Below are positions 23,931-32,997 of a DNA stretch of 64,000 nt, piece after piece. A model generated the notes under the pieces. It saw only the letters and a program-made list of their open reading frames with translations, did not search any database and had not been told where the DNA came from. Made by a program: the position numbers and the translations under genes. The DNA is from Nitrospira sp. (GTDB taxonomy: Bacteria > Nitrospirota > Nitrospiria > Nitrospirales > Nitrospiraceae). The stretch spans positions 496,001 through 560,000 of the forward strand of contig JAFEBH010000002.1 of assembly GCA_018242765.1 (NCBI GenBank), read 5' to 3'. Numbering within the stretch: the first letter of the stretch is position 1; every line of letters begins with the position of its first letter.

Positions 23931-26900
23931 GGTGTCTTCTCCTGGAATGGAATCCAGGCACAGACCTTGGTCCCATCCGCCGGCCTGGAATGGATGTTGA
24001 GAAATCCGTTCATCAACCGCAGCCTCTCCTGCATGCTGATCAACCCTATCCCCTTCTGACGACCGCTCTTGTCGCGCGCATCGAATCCCTTGCCGTTGTC
24101 GACCACGGAGAGGCCGATCCCTCTCGACGAGCCGCTCAGCCTGACCAACACCTCTGTGGCCTTCGCATGCTTCACGACATTCTGAAGACTCTCCTGGAAC
24201 ACGCGAAAGAGGGAGGTGGACCAATCAAGCGGGATCGAAGCGGGAAGGTCGTTGGTTTTCAAGGTGATACTGAGTCCCGTCCGCTCGATCGCCTTGTCGA
24301 TATGGTCCTCGATGGCCGCCTGCAGCCCCGCATGTTTCAACAAGGACGGGTGCAGCTGGTAAGCTAAGGTGTGGAGATCGTTCGAGAGCTGCGTCAATTC
24401 TGCTCGAACCGGTTCCAAGGTTTTACCGAGCACCTCAGGCAAGAGCGGCGGATGCCGTTGGAGTGCCGCCACATCGAGCACCAGTGCAGCCAGCCGCTGG
24501 CTGAAGTCATCGTGCAAATCGCGCGCGATCCGCTGGCGTTCGCCGTCCTGAGCCGTGAACAATTGTTCGGTGAGCCGTTGCAGTTCTTGTCGTTGTTCTT
24601 GGAGGACCCGCTGGTTCTGCTGCAACGCCAGCTCGATCTTTTTGCGATCGGTAATATCGGTGACGATTCCTCCAATCGCGTAGACATGCCCCGCTCCATC
24701 TCGCACGGGAAACTTGAGGACGATATTCGTATGGCGACCGTCGGCGTAGAGCGCCGTCTCCTCGAATTCCACGGCTTTTCCTGCATCGAATACAGCGCGA
24801 TCATGGTTATGAAACTGCTCAGCCTGTTCTCGCGAGAACAGCTCCATATCCGTCTTGCCGACTATCTCGTTCTGCTCGAGTTGGAATGCCTCCTCAAATC
24901 GGCGATTTACATACAGATACCGTCCATCAGAGGACTTCATGAACGTAACATTCGGCGCATTACCGAGAAATGTGCGAAACCGCTCCTCGCCTTTTCGTAA
25001 CGCCCTCGTGCGCTCAGTAACGCGCTGCTCAAGTGTTTGGTTGAGTTCGTGCAGCGCCGCTTCAGCTTCGACCTGTGCCGTATTGTCCTGCACCAGCGAC
25101 AGCACGGAAGACAGGCGGCCCTCGCCGCCCAGCAACACGGAGTTGTGCCAGATACAATGGATGACGCCGCCGCTCTTTGTGTAGTTCCGATTGTGGGACA
25201 CCAGCGTGCGCGTGACGCCGTCCCTCAGTTGCGCCATCACCTGCTGCACGCGGGCAATATCGTCGCCATAAACCAGCTTCAAATCAGGCAGTCGCTTGCC
25301 AAGCATCTCCTGGGCGGTCCAGCCGAACATCCGTTCGGCTTCGCCTTCCCAGCGGGTGACCTGCCATTGCACGTCCCACTCGATGACGGCCAGACCGGCA
25401 TTGCTCACGTGATAACGCAAACGTTCTTCGCGTTCGCGCAGCGCCTCCCGCGCGAGCACAATGTCATCCACATTCGTGACCGACCCGACCCAACGACGGA
25501 TCGTTCCTTGGTCGTCGCGCACCGGCAACGCCCGGGCAATGACCCATGCATAGGTCCCGTCGGTGCGCCGCAACCGTTGCTGCGCCTCGAAGGGTACGCC
25601 ATCCTTCATACATTGCACCCAACGATCGATATTTGCCGCTCGATCGTCAGGATGCAGCGCATTAGCCCAGCCATGCCCGGCGACTTGCTCCGGCGTCTGC
25701 CCGGTGAACCGACACCAGCCCTCGCTGGTCCAGACATTCCAGCCCGCCGCATCGGTCTCGAAGAGAAAGCTGGGAACCGCCTGAGCCATAGTGCGGAAGC
25801 GTTCTTCGCTCTCCTGCAACGCCGCTTCGGCCTCTTTGCGCTGCGTGATGTCCTCGGTGATGCCGAAGCCGCCCAAGAGCGCGCCGGCCTTGTTGAATTC
25901 CAGATAGGCCTTCTCGCGCACCCATTTGACCTGCCCTTCCACCACGATACGGTGTTCGATGTCGTACGGCTCACCCCGCAGCCCCGCCTTCCATTGCCTG
26001 TCCACATCCTCCCGGTCATCGGGATGGACGACGGCCAGAAAACTCTCGTAGCTCAACGGCGTCCCTTTCTGCACGCCGAAGATGCGATGATTTTCGTCGG
26101 ACCACGTGAGGACGTTCCGCCTGGTATCGAGTCGCCACCAGCCGATCTGTCCGACCTCTTGGGCTCGGTCCAAGTCCTCCCGGCTTTGCTCCAGCGCCTC
26201 TCCCACCCGCTTGCGCTCGGTGATGTCTTCCGCAAAGATCAAAATGCCGCCGACTCCGCCGCCGTGGCCATACCAGGGATGAATCTCCCAATGCAGCCAC
26301 TGAATCGTACCGTCGGCCCGCTCGAACCGATCCTCCTGCTCCCGCAACACCTCGCCCTGCAAACCGCGCCGATGGTATTCACGCCAACGGTCGGGAATGT
26401 CGGGGAACACGTCGTAATGTGACCGCCCGATCACATCCGATTCCGCGACGTGATAATCGTTCAGAAACCGCCGACTCACCGCGAGATATTTCATCTCCTC
26501 GTCGAACATGGCGATAGCCGCGGGCGCGTACTCGACGAACAACCGCAGCCGTTCCTCGCTTTCGCGCAGGGCACTCTCCGCCCGCTTGCGCTCGGTGATG
26601 TCCTGCACCTCGATGACTGTGCCGACCGGCTGGCCGAGTTCATTGCGAATCGGGCTGGCCGTAAAGGCGACATGGTAAAAGTGGCCGTCTTTGTGGACGA
26701 ATACCTCTTCGCCCTGCTCGAGATCGTTCTTCGGAAAAGCCTGATCGATCGGGCACTCACGCAGAGGATAATGCGAACCGTCAGGACGGGTGTGGTGAAC
26801 GACATCATGCAGCGGGCGCCCGATGACCTCCGCTAATGCGAAGCCAGTGAGAGCCTCGGCGGCGGGATTCATGAACACACATTGCTGGCGATCGTCCATG

Positions 26901-28195
26901 ATGAGCAGCGCGAGCACCGCATTGTCGGTGACCGTCTTGTACAGGCGGCGCTGCTCGGCGAGGGCATGCTCACGCTGCTTGCGTTCGGTAATGTCCACGA
27001 CCGAGGCAAGCACCATCGTCCCTGAGATCGTCTCGACCGGACACAGCCCAATTTCGATGGGAAGCTCGCTTCCATCCTTGCGCAGCCCATAGAGGTCGCG
27101 CCCGCGGCCCATTGATCTGAATTCCGGAGCCTCTTGATACGTTTCCCGCAAACCGGCATGGTCCTTGCGAATGCGCCCAGGCAGCAGCATTTCGACAGGG
27201 TGGCCGATGAGTTCCTCTCGGCGATAGCCGAACTGTCGCTCGATCTGCCCATTGACAAGGACGATCCGACCCCCACCATCCACCGAGAGGATTCCGTTCG
27301 GAACCGACTCCACGACCGTCCGAAATTGCTCTTCGCTGTGCCGCAACTCCGCCTCGGCCCGCTTGCGTTCGGTGATGTCCGTTTCAGATCCCACCATGCG
27401 CACCACTCGACCTTGTGCGTCCCAGACGGCAACCCCGCGGTCGTTGACCCAGTAATAAGTTCCGTCCTTGCGCCTTGTACGGTATTCGCATTCAAACGTG
27501 GGGATCTCCTTGTTGAAATAGGATTGCACCGTTGCCATCACCCGTGAGAGGTCTTCCGGATGGATCCGAGACGACCATTCAGTCTCATCCACACCGATCT
27601 CTGCTTCGCAGTAGCCACGCACCTGCTTCCACCGCGCGGATAAGAACACAGTATGCCCAGCAACGTCCCAGTCCCATATCCCATCAGTTGTCCCTGTTGC
27701 GGCGAGCTGCCACCGTTCTTCACTCTGACGCAATGCTTCTTCCGCCTGCTTCCGCTCGGTGATGTCGTTACCCATGGTCAGCAGGCACTGCTTCCCATTG
27801 AGAGCGATCAATTCTGTCGAGATGAGAAACTGGCGCAGGTTCCCGTTTTTCATCCGCATGGAGACTTCGAGATTCCGAACCGTCCCTTCGGATTTCAGCC
27901 GATCGATGAAGCGGACCCGCTCTTGAGGATCAGGCCAAATCCCCAGTATCAACGTCGTGTGCCCCACCACTTCGTCGCGTCGGAACCCAAAGATCTCTAA
28001 GCACGCATCGTTGACTTCAAGACAACGCCCCGACTCCAGCTCGGTGATGCCGATTGGATGGGGACTCAAACGGAATGCCTTGGCAAACAGCTCTTCTTCG
28101 GACAACGATACGGCACTACGCCGCGGAGAAGCGATGAGGTTTCGCACGCGGGCGCGTGGTTGTTGTGGATTTTTCTTGGTAATTTTCGATGCCAT
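23927..28195 (-). CDS. soluble histidine kinase with nine PAS domains
   Basis: About 1,422 aa from MASKITKK. Nine consecutive PAS/PAC units (about residues 35-1205), each ending in a version of ITERKRAEALRESEER, then HisKA_3 with ARDLHDDFSQRL (His1228) and a C-terminal HATPase (FQESLQNVVKHAKATEV, VVDNGKGFD, GIGLISMQERL). No transmembrane segment, so signals are sensed in the cytoplasm; no haem or FAD signature could be assigned. It is coupled to the NarL-type regulator by a four-base overlap. The frame reaches 28291, but the extra residues look non-conserved. A CTAG-type palindrome lies about 100 bases upstream of the start. Confidence 0.9.
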   Translation of the reverse strand: MASKITKKNPQQPRARVRNLIASPRRSAVSLSEEELFAKAFRLSPHPIGITELESGRCLEVNDACLEIFGFRRDEVVGHTTLILGIWPDPQERVRFIDRLKSEGTVRNLEVSMRMKNGNLRQFLISTELIALNGKQCLLTMGNDITERKQAEEALRQSEERWQLAATGTTDGIWDWDVAGHTVFLSARWKQVRGYCEAEIGVDETEWSSRIHPEDLSRVMATVQSYFNKEIPTFECEYRTRRKDGTYYWVNDRGVAVWDAQGRVVRMVGSETDITERKRAEAELRHSEEQFRTVVESVPNGILSVDGGGRIVLVNGQIERQFGYRREELIGHPVEMLLPGRIRKDHAGLRETYQEAPEFRSMGRGRDLYGLRKDGSELPIEIGLCPVETISGTMVLASVVDITERKQREHALAEQRRLYKTVTDNAVLALLIMDDRQQCVFMNPAAEALTGFALAEVIGRPLHDVVHHTRPDGSHYPLRECPIDQAFPKNDLEQGEEVFVHKDGHFYHVAFTASPIRNELGQPVGTVIEVQDITERKRAESALRESEERLRLFVEYAPAAIAMFDEEMKYLAVSRRFLNDYHVAESDVIGRSHYDVFPDIPDRWREYHRRGLQGEVLREQEDRFERADGTIQWLHWEIHPWYGHGGGVGGILIFAEDITERKRVGEALEQSREDLDRAQEVGQIGWWRLDTRRNVLTWSDENHRIFGVQKGTPLSYESFLAVVHPDDREDVDRQWKAGLRGEPYDIEHRIVVEGQVKWVREKAYLEFNKAGALLGGFGITEDITQRKEAEAALQESEERFRTMAQAVPSFLFETDAAGWNVWTSEGWCRFTGQTPEQVAGHGWANALHPDDRAANIDRWVQCMKDGVPFEAQQRLRRTDGTYAWVIARALPVRDDQGTIRRWVGSVTNVDDIVLAREALREREERLRYHVSNAGLAVIEWDVQWQVTRWEGEAERMFGWTAQEMLGKRLPDLKLVYGDDIARVQQVMAQLRDGVTRTLVSHNRNYTKSGGVIHCIWHNSVLLGGEGRLSSVLSLVQDNTAQVEAEAALHELNQTLEQRVTERTRALRKGEERFRTFLGNAPNVTFMKSSDGRYLYVNRRFEEAFQLEQNEIVGKTDMELFSREQAEQFHNHDRAVFDAGKAVEFEETALYADGRHTNIVLKFPVRDGAGHVYAIGGIVTDITDRKKIELALQQNQRVLQEQRQELQRLTEQLFTAQDGERQRIARDLHDDFSQRLAALVLDVAALQRHPPLLPEVLGKTLEPVRAELTQLSNDLHTLAYQLHPSLLKHAGLQAAIEDHIDKAIERTGLSITLKTNDLPASIPLDWSTSLFRVFQESLQNVVKHAKATEVLVRLSGSSRGIGLSVVDNGKGFDARDKSGRQKGIGLISMQERLRLMNGFLNIHSRPADGTKVCAWIPFQEKTP

Positions 28196-28297
28196 GAGCG
28201 AGGTCGCAATTGTAGGCCTTATCACAGAGACCAAACAAGAGCACCAAACCGCCGAACAGCTGGATGAGTGATGCTCCAGTAATACGGGCATGCATGA

Positions 28298-28313
28298 CTA
28301 GAAAAACGCCTAG
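28298..28313. promoter_or_regulatory. CTAG-N8-CTAG site upstream of the kinase gene, site 3
   Basis: CTAGAAAAACGCCTAG, a weaker relative of the palindromes at 22848 and 23204. Located about 100 bases upstream of the kinase start, where autoregulation by the partner regulator could occur. Confidence 0.3.
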
Positions 28314-28460
28314 GATCGGAACGTCCAGAGTTGTTGCCCTCTGTACCAGTCTCTTCCGTACGTATTGAGGACATTGTCATCACCACGCATTAAGCGGCCG
28401 TGTGACTCGTCAGGAAAACAGCCTCCAACTTCTTTACCTCATCAAGGAGGCACGCACTTT

Positions 28461-28748
28461 TTACCCCTTGACATACACGAGCGGTTCCAGCCTGGCTACC
28501 CTCTTCGTCAGCTTCGCGCCATCCGCCGCGTCCACCACCTCGCTGACATCCTTGTAGGCGCCTGGTACCTCCTCGGCGACTCCGCGCATGGACGGACTGC
28601 GGATCAGAATATCGTGCGCTGCTAAGTTTTTGACGCCGTTACGGCCATGCCACTGACGAAGGGCCTGATGCCAGCAAACTTTGCAGCGCTCGTGACGATG
28701 CTCTTCAGAGTTTTAGTGCCGATCTGATGGCCGAGCCACCGGACTGAA
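28461..28748 (-). pseudogene. rtcB: remnant of RNA ligase RtcB
   Basis: In one minus-strand frame, about 28676 to TAA 28461 reads HQALRQWHGRNGVKN, then DILIRSPSMRGVAEEVPGAY and KDVSEVV, ending VARLEPLVYVKG. This matches the C-terminus of RtcB, the GTP-dependent tRNA/RNA ligase. Upstream, in another frame (28683-28748), LGHQIGTKTLKSIVTSAAKF matches the RtcB middle region. Some 270 codons between them and the whole N-terminus are gone. Clearly decayed. The rest of the 824-base gap between the kinase and hsp20 genes shows nothing else I recognise. Confidence 0.8.
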
Positions 28749-29019
28749 AAAGGATTCGGCAGAGGGGGCACTCATTTTTCTGAGATCTCGCTCTCCAGGA
28801 TGGCGAAAGGGGCGACAGCCTCTTAGATGCCACTGCCCCGTAATGCCACAGTTCAATTGCTTGCCTTTTTACGGCTGCCATCCACAGCGATCAAACTCCC
28901 TGTATTTTTTGAGAGAGAGTCTGCCGATGTCCCTTCCGACCATTTTGGCACCGTCGATGCACAGAGCTGGGTATAGAGGAGATTCAATAGCCCATATCAT
29001 TCACAAGGAGGCACTGGTC

Positions 29020-29493
29020 ATGAGCGCGTTGACACGATGGGAACCGACGACACGATGGAATCCTTTCAAGGAACTCGAAGAGATGGAGAAACGACTCTCA
29101 AGCTACTTCGGGCGTACACCAAGTCCAGCCAGCACCGATAAGAAGGAGTCCATCTCGGTTGCTGAATGGGCGCCGTTGGTGGATATTTCAGAAGATGAGA
29201 AGGAATACGTCATCAAGGCGGAACTTCCCGAGATGAAGAAGGAAGAGATCAAGATCAATGTCCATGACGATGTGCTTGCAATCAGTGGCGAGCGGAAATA
29301 CGAGAAGGAAGAAAAAGGCAAAAAATATCACCGCGTCGAGCGAGCCTATGGCAGTTTCATGCGGAGCTTTACCCTCCCCGAAGATGCCGACGGGTCCAAG
29401 GTCAATGCCGAGTACAAGGACGGCGTGTTGAAAGTCCATTTACCAAAGTCTGAAAAGGCCAAACCCAAAGCGATCGAAGTCAAGGTGTCGTAA
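29020..29493 (+). CDS. Hsp20-family small heat-shock protein
   Basis: 157 aa from MSALTRWEP, with AAGGAGG nine bases upstream; a longer frame to 28843 is unlikely. N-terminal WNPFKELEEMEKRLSSYFG, alpha-crystallin domain from WAPLVDISEDEKEYVIKAEL to YKDGVLKVHLPK, with the family's AxxxxGVL motif, and a basic C-terminal tail ending IEVKVS. An ATP-independent holdase that binds unfolding proteins. First gene of a plus-strand stress-protein run. Confidence 0.93.
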   Translation: MSALTRWEPTTRWNPFKELEEMEKRLSSYFGRTPSPASTDKKESISVAEWAPLVDISEDEKEYVIKAELPEMKKEEIKINVHDDVLAISGERKYEKEEKGKKYHRVERAYGSFMRSFTLPEDADGSKVNAEYKDGVLKVHLPKSEKAKPKAIEVKVS

Positions 29494-29595
29494 AGGGAGA
29501 GGGCGAGGCTCAGGTTGAGGCTAAGAGACAATTCTTTACTGCTGATGACTCGATCGTGATATCCCCTTGAGCCTTGTTCGGATAAGGAGGACGCC

Positions 29596-29748
29596 ATGTT
29601 TCGCCATCCCCGTTACCTTGAGATTCCGTGGGACGTCCATTGGGATCACAAAGAAGGCGAGCCGCACCATCATCTGCTGCTCATGCTGATGCTGATCTTC
29701 ATGGCGATGTTTCTGATCGGTATCGGCATGACGAGCGGTCTTGCATAG
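29596..29748 (+). CDS. 50-aa membrane miniprotein
   Basis: ATG 29596 with AAGGAGG five bases upstream, stop at 29746-29748. His- and Trp-rich head (MFRHPRYLEIPWDVHWDHK, HHH) followed by one transmembrane helix very rich in Met and Leu (LLLMLMLIFMAMFLIGIGM). No family recognised; probably a small inner-membrane protein. The good ribosome site and clean hydrophobic segment are the support. Placed between hsp20 and a phosphoribosyltransferase gene on the same strand. Confidence 0.6.
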   Translation: MFRHPRYLEIPWDVHWDHKEGEPHHHLLLMLMLIFMAMFLIGIGMTSGLA

Positions 29749-29793
29749 ATTGAAAGGTTGATTGGTTGAACCGGACACACAAAGGCTTGTGAG

Positions 29794-30483
29794 ATGTTCA
29801 GGAATCGTGAAGAGGCCGGTCGACGGCTCGTTGACCGACTGATCCAGTACCGTGAAGACCCAGCAGCGCTCATTCTGGCACTCCCTCGTGGAGGGGTGGC
29901 AGTTGGATACCAACTTAGTTTGGGACTGCACCTCCCGCTGGACGTCTTCATCACCAGAAAGCTGGGCGCGCCGGACAACTCTGAATTCGCATTGGGTGCA
30001 GTGGGGGAAAGAGGAGCCGTCCATCTGAACTCTTCGGCTATGGCAGCCTATGGGTTTTCTCCCAAGGACATCGAGGCTATGGTGCATGTCCAACAACAAG
30101 AGATCGCCCGACGGCAGGCTCTCTATCGTCAGGGCCGACATCTTCCCACACTCACAGACCGCATCGTGATCCTCGTGGATGATGGAATCGCGACCGGGTC
30201 CACATTCTTTGCATCCGCCCAATCTATCAGACACTTCAAGCCAGGTCGCTTGATCGGCGCCATTCCGGTTGGCCCACCGGACACCATCCAAGAAGCCCGC
30301 CGACAGGTGGATGAGTTAGTCGTCCTGGCTACACCAGAACCGTTCTGGGCCGTAGGCAATCACTATATCGACTTTGCGCAGGTCAGCGATCACGATGTGG
30401 TGGAGTATTTAAATTTGGCGGATGAATCGCTGTTGGCATGGAAGGAACGGGCGCCATCTGCAACGGCCTCACCGCCACACTAA
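29794..30483 (+). CDS. phosphoribosyltransferase-family protein
   Basis: 229 aa, type I PRTase fold: PRGGVAVGYQLSLGL near the N-terminus and the PRPP-binding loop VILVDDGIATGST near residue 125. It belongs to the family of stand-alone PRTase proteins often encoded beside stress genes; the base substrate is unknown. Eleven bases separate its stop from the next gene, so they are probably in one operon. Confidence 0.85.
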   Translation: MFRNREEAGRRLVDRLIQYREDPAALILALPRGGVAVGYQLSLGLHLPLDVFITRKLGAPDNSEFALGAVGERGAVHLNSSAMAAYGFSPKDIEAMVHVQQQEIARRQALYRQGRHLPTLTDRIVILVDDGIATGSTFFASAQSIRHFKPGRLIGAIPVGPPDTIQEARRQVDELVVLATPEPFWAVGNHYIDFAQVSDHDVVEYLNLADESLLAWKERAPSATASPPH

Positions 30484-30493
30484 AGGAGCACGC

Positions 30494-30994
30494 ATGACCG
30501 CGAAGACCAAGACACCGGCGAGTCTGGGAGCTCGACACGATCGGACCGTCCAGGAGTATCAGCACGATACCTATAAGCTGCGTGGAAAACTCACGGAACC
30601 GACGGTCTGTACCGAATGCGGGGCCTTGTTTCATAAGGGACGGTGGACTTGGGGCACGAAACCGGCGGACGCTGATGAGATCATCTGCCCGGCTTGCATG
30701 AGAATCCGCGACAAGTACCCGAAGGGCCTCGTTACCCTCAAAGGCTCCTTTAAGGATGAGCAACCTGAACAAGTGATCGGCCTGGTGAAGAATGAGGAAG
30801 AAACAGAAAAGCATGAACACCCTCTGTCTCGAATCATGTCGATCGAAACCAAGCCCGAAGGCCTCGTTATTTCCACGACTGACAGCCATTTACCGAGACG
30901 CATCGGTGAAGCCCTGAAGCACGCCTATCACGGTGAGCTGGAGTTGCATTACGACAAGGATGAAGATTTTGTGCGCGTCACATGGACGAGATGA
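30494..30994 (+). CDS. BCAM0308-type zinc-ribbon protein
   Basis: 166 aa from ATG 30494 with AAGGAG upstream. Zinc-ribbon Cys pairs CTECGALF and CPACMRIRDKYP enclose a Trp-rich loop (KGRWTWGTKP). C-terminal part is an alpha/beta domain (GLVISTTDSHLPRRIGEAL, GELELHYDKDEDFVRVTW). I recognise the family as BCAM0308-like, whose function is not known to me. The C-terminal part recalls NMD3-type ribosome factors. Same strand and close spacing as the neighbouring stress genes. Confidence 0.7.
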   Translation: MTAKTKTPASLGARHDRTVQEYQHDTYKLRGKLTEPTVCTECGALFHKGRWTWGTKPADADEIICPACMRIRDKYPKGLVTLKGSFKDEQPEQVIGLVKNEEETEKHEHPLSRIMSIETKPEGLVISTTDSHLPRRIGEALKHAYHGELELHYDKDEDFVRVTWTR

Positions 30995-31051
30995 AATAGA
31001 TTAGTCTCATGTTCTCGAAGCGCATCGATACCGGAAGGAGGTAACACAATC

Positions 31052-31513
31052 GTGAGAGGCACAACAGCATGGACCATCACCCATCTGACAGTCACCGTCG
31101 CCTTCCTTGCGGGTATGGGAACAGCCGAGGCAAAAATCGTCGTTCCTCCAACCGGTTCAGTCATCGAAGTCGACCAGCCAACGCTCACAGCCGTGCTCAG
31201 CACCTTTGAGCAGGCGGAGGAGGCCATCAAGGCCCACGACCTCGACAAGGTCATGGCTATGTATTCCCCTCACTACAACCTCTTCACAAAAATGACCACG
31301 GTCGGAGCGGGTCGCGATGCAGTGCTGGAGGCCACCTGTACCGGCCATCTCCGGGCGAGATCGAAAACCAGTGGTCTCTATGTCCCCATCGACAGTTGGT
31401 ATGAAGAAATACATTACCTCGTCCGCGAAGAGGGAGCGTGGCGTCTTCGTGGCAATCTCGGTGAATCACCGCGCGTGCTTCCGTTCGGGACGGCACCACA
31501 TCCGTTATTGTAA
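31052..31513 (+). CDS. secreted NTF2/SnoaL-like protein
   Basis: 153 aa from GTG 31052 (GGAGG ten bases upstream). Signal peptide (LTVTVAFLAGMGTAEA). Mature part reads like an NTF2-type fold: FEQAEEAIKAHDLDKVMAMY near the start, and YVPIDSWYEEIHYLVREEGA plus WRLRGNLGES at the end. The middle (TVGAGRDAVLEATC) is shorter than I expect for this fold, so an internal loss is possible although the frame is open. Function unknown. Confidence 0.65.
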   Translation: MRGTTAWTITHLTVTVAFLAGMGTAEAKIVVPPTGSVIEVDQPTLTAVLSTFEQAEEAIKAHDLDKVMAMYSPHYNLFTKMTTVGAGRDAVLEATCTGHLRARSKTSGLYVPIDSWYEEIHYLVREEGAWRLRGNLGESPRVLPFGTAPHPLL

Positions 31514-31537
31514 AGATCGGATGGGAAAGGTCACAAG

Positions 31538-32395
31538 ATGAGAGTCGTCATCGGCGTCGATTGGTCAGATCAGGCGTTCGCTGCAGTTGCCCAGACGTTT
31601 CAACTGTATCATCCCACCGATGTCACGTTGATCCACGGCATCGAATTAGGGATTCTCGAGCATCCGTTCGTGGCCCAAGCCGGTAACGTGCAAGGGTACG
31701 ATGATTTCCGCCATGCGATGGTCGAGTCGGGTCGTCAATTGCTGGAGCGCGCTGCGGCCATGGTCCCGGCAGAGATCACACCGATCAGGAAAGTCAATGA
31801 AATCGGCAATCCCGCTCAGCTCATCCTCGATAGCGCGAGTACCCTCTCGGCCGATCTGGTCGTGATTGGTGCCCGAGGGCGAAGCCGTCTGTCCGAAGTC
31901 GTTCTTGGCAGCGTCTCCCATCGGGTACTCATGCACAGCTCCCGTCCGACGTTAATCCTCAAGGGAGCCTCCCGCAAGGCTCAACGGGTGCTCGTCGCCA
32001 TTGAGGATCGAGACGACGCCGACCGTGTCGTCCGATGGCTCACGCAGCATCCATTCGCCAATCCCGTTGAACTGCTGGTGCTCCACGCCGTCGTCCCGAT
32101 CGGAGTCAATGAGCCCTATGCCGGACCGGAAATCAGTGCCTGGGTGGAGGATGTGCAACATTACGCGGGGGAACTCGTGCAATCGACTGCGGGCAAACTT
32201 GTGAGCGCTCAACATACAGTGACGACAAAGGTCGTCCAGGGGAATCCCGCCGCCGTGATCGAACAGGAGGCGAAGGATAAGGATTTGGTGGTCGTGACCT
32301 CTCACGGGCGCAAAGGAATCTCCCGCTTCCTCTTAGGGAGCGTCTCCCACGCGGTCGTGCATCATGTTACCTGTCCGGTACTGGTCCTACGGTGA
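31538..32395 (+). CDS. tandem universal stress protein
   Basis: 285 aa made of two UspA domains. Each ends with the nucleotide-binding signature: ARGRSRLSEVVLGSVSHRVL (about residues 110-130) and SHGRKGISRFLLGSVSHAVV near the C-terminus. USPs bind ATP or cAMP and accumulate under starvation and redox stress. Its stop overlaps the region just before the cytochrome gene at 32407. Confidence 0.92.
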   Translation: MRVVIGVDWSDQAFAAVAQTFQLYHPTDVTLIHGIELGILEHPFVAQAGNVQGYDDFRHAMVESGRQLLERAAAMVPAEITPIRKVNEIGNPAQLILDSASTLSADLVVIGARGRSRLSEVVLGSVSHRVLMHSSRPTLILKGASRKAQRVLVAIEDRDDADRVVRWLTQHPFANPVELLVLHAVVPIGVNEPYAGPEISAWVEDVQHYAGELVQSTAGKLVSAQHTVTTKVVQGNPAAVIEQEAKDKDLVVVTSHGRKGISRFLLGSVSHAVVHHVTCPVLVLR

Positions 32396-32406
32396 AAGGA
32401 TTGAAG

Positions 32407-32766
32407 ATGAAGACGATACTGATCCTCGCGATGGCACTCATTTCCGTCTCAACTTCTGTGGTCTTCGCTCAAGTGATCCGAGGGGATGCGAAGGCTGGGC
32501 AACACGTGTACGAGCAACAGTGTCTCCGTTGTCATGGGGTCAAACTCGACGGGAACGGTCCAGACAGCAAGGACTTAGTCATCCCGCCGGCCAATCTCCA
32601 ATCCCCCAAAAGTCGTTCCAAGACCGATTGGGAACTCCTGGTGGCTATCTCGAACGGCGTGCTGTTCAGCCCCATGCACGGCTTTCGAGGGAAGCTGACG
32701 GATCAGCAAATGCTGGATGTGTTGTCCTACATTAGGTCGGTCTCGCCGCAGGACCTCAGCAGCTAG
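32407..32766 (+). CDS. small monohaem c-type cytochrome
   Basis: About 119 aa from MKTILILAM with AAAGG upstream. Signal peptide (cleavage near VFAQ), haem motif CLRCH and distal Met candidate in LFSPMHGF. Class I cytochrome c fold in the periplasm. It is clearly paralogous to the cytochrome at 38379-38738: both share PPAN, KSR-KTD and GVLFSPMHG, and both end with a DVL-YIR helix. Coupled to the USP gene (only 11 bases after its stop). Confidence 0.9.
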   Translation: MKTILILAMALISVSTSVVFAQVIRGDAKAGQHVYEQQCLRCHGVKLDGNGPDSKDLVIPPANLQSPKSRSKTDWELLVAISNGVLFSPMHGFRGKLTDQQMLDVLSYIRSVSPQDLSS

Positions 32767-32997
32767 TGCTCGGTGACGTCCGAATGCTTTCGGCTGACAA
32801 CGGCATGAGAGCGATCGTGTCCTCTCCGGCATCTCAATATGATTGAGCTGTTCTGTAGCGCCGGGCTCCCCGCATTCTCTACAACAGATCCTCACGATGC
32901 AACAGTTGCCGATCGCGGAATACTATGGTTCTCTCGAGTTGTATAACTGGATATGCACTCTGGATGATAGTTTCATGGTCTGGAGCATAGGCATACA

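Noticed and set aside
25037..26422. 461-codon plus-strand open frame
   Set aside because: Lies wholly antisense to the nine-PAS kinase. The repeated kinase sequence with high third-position GC opens the opposite frame. No domain visible.
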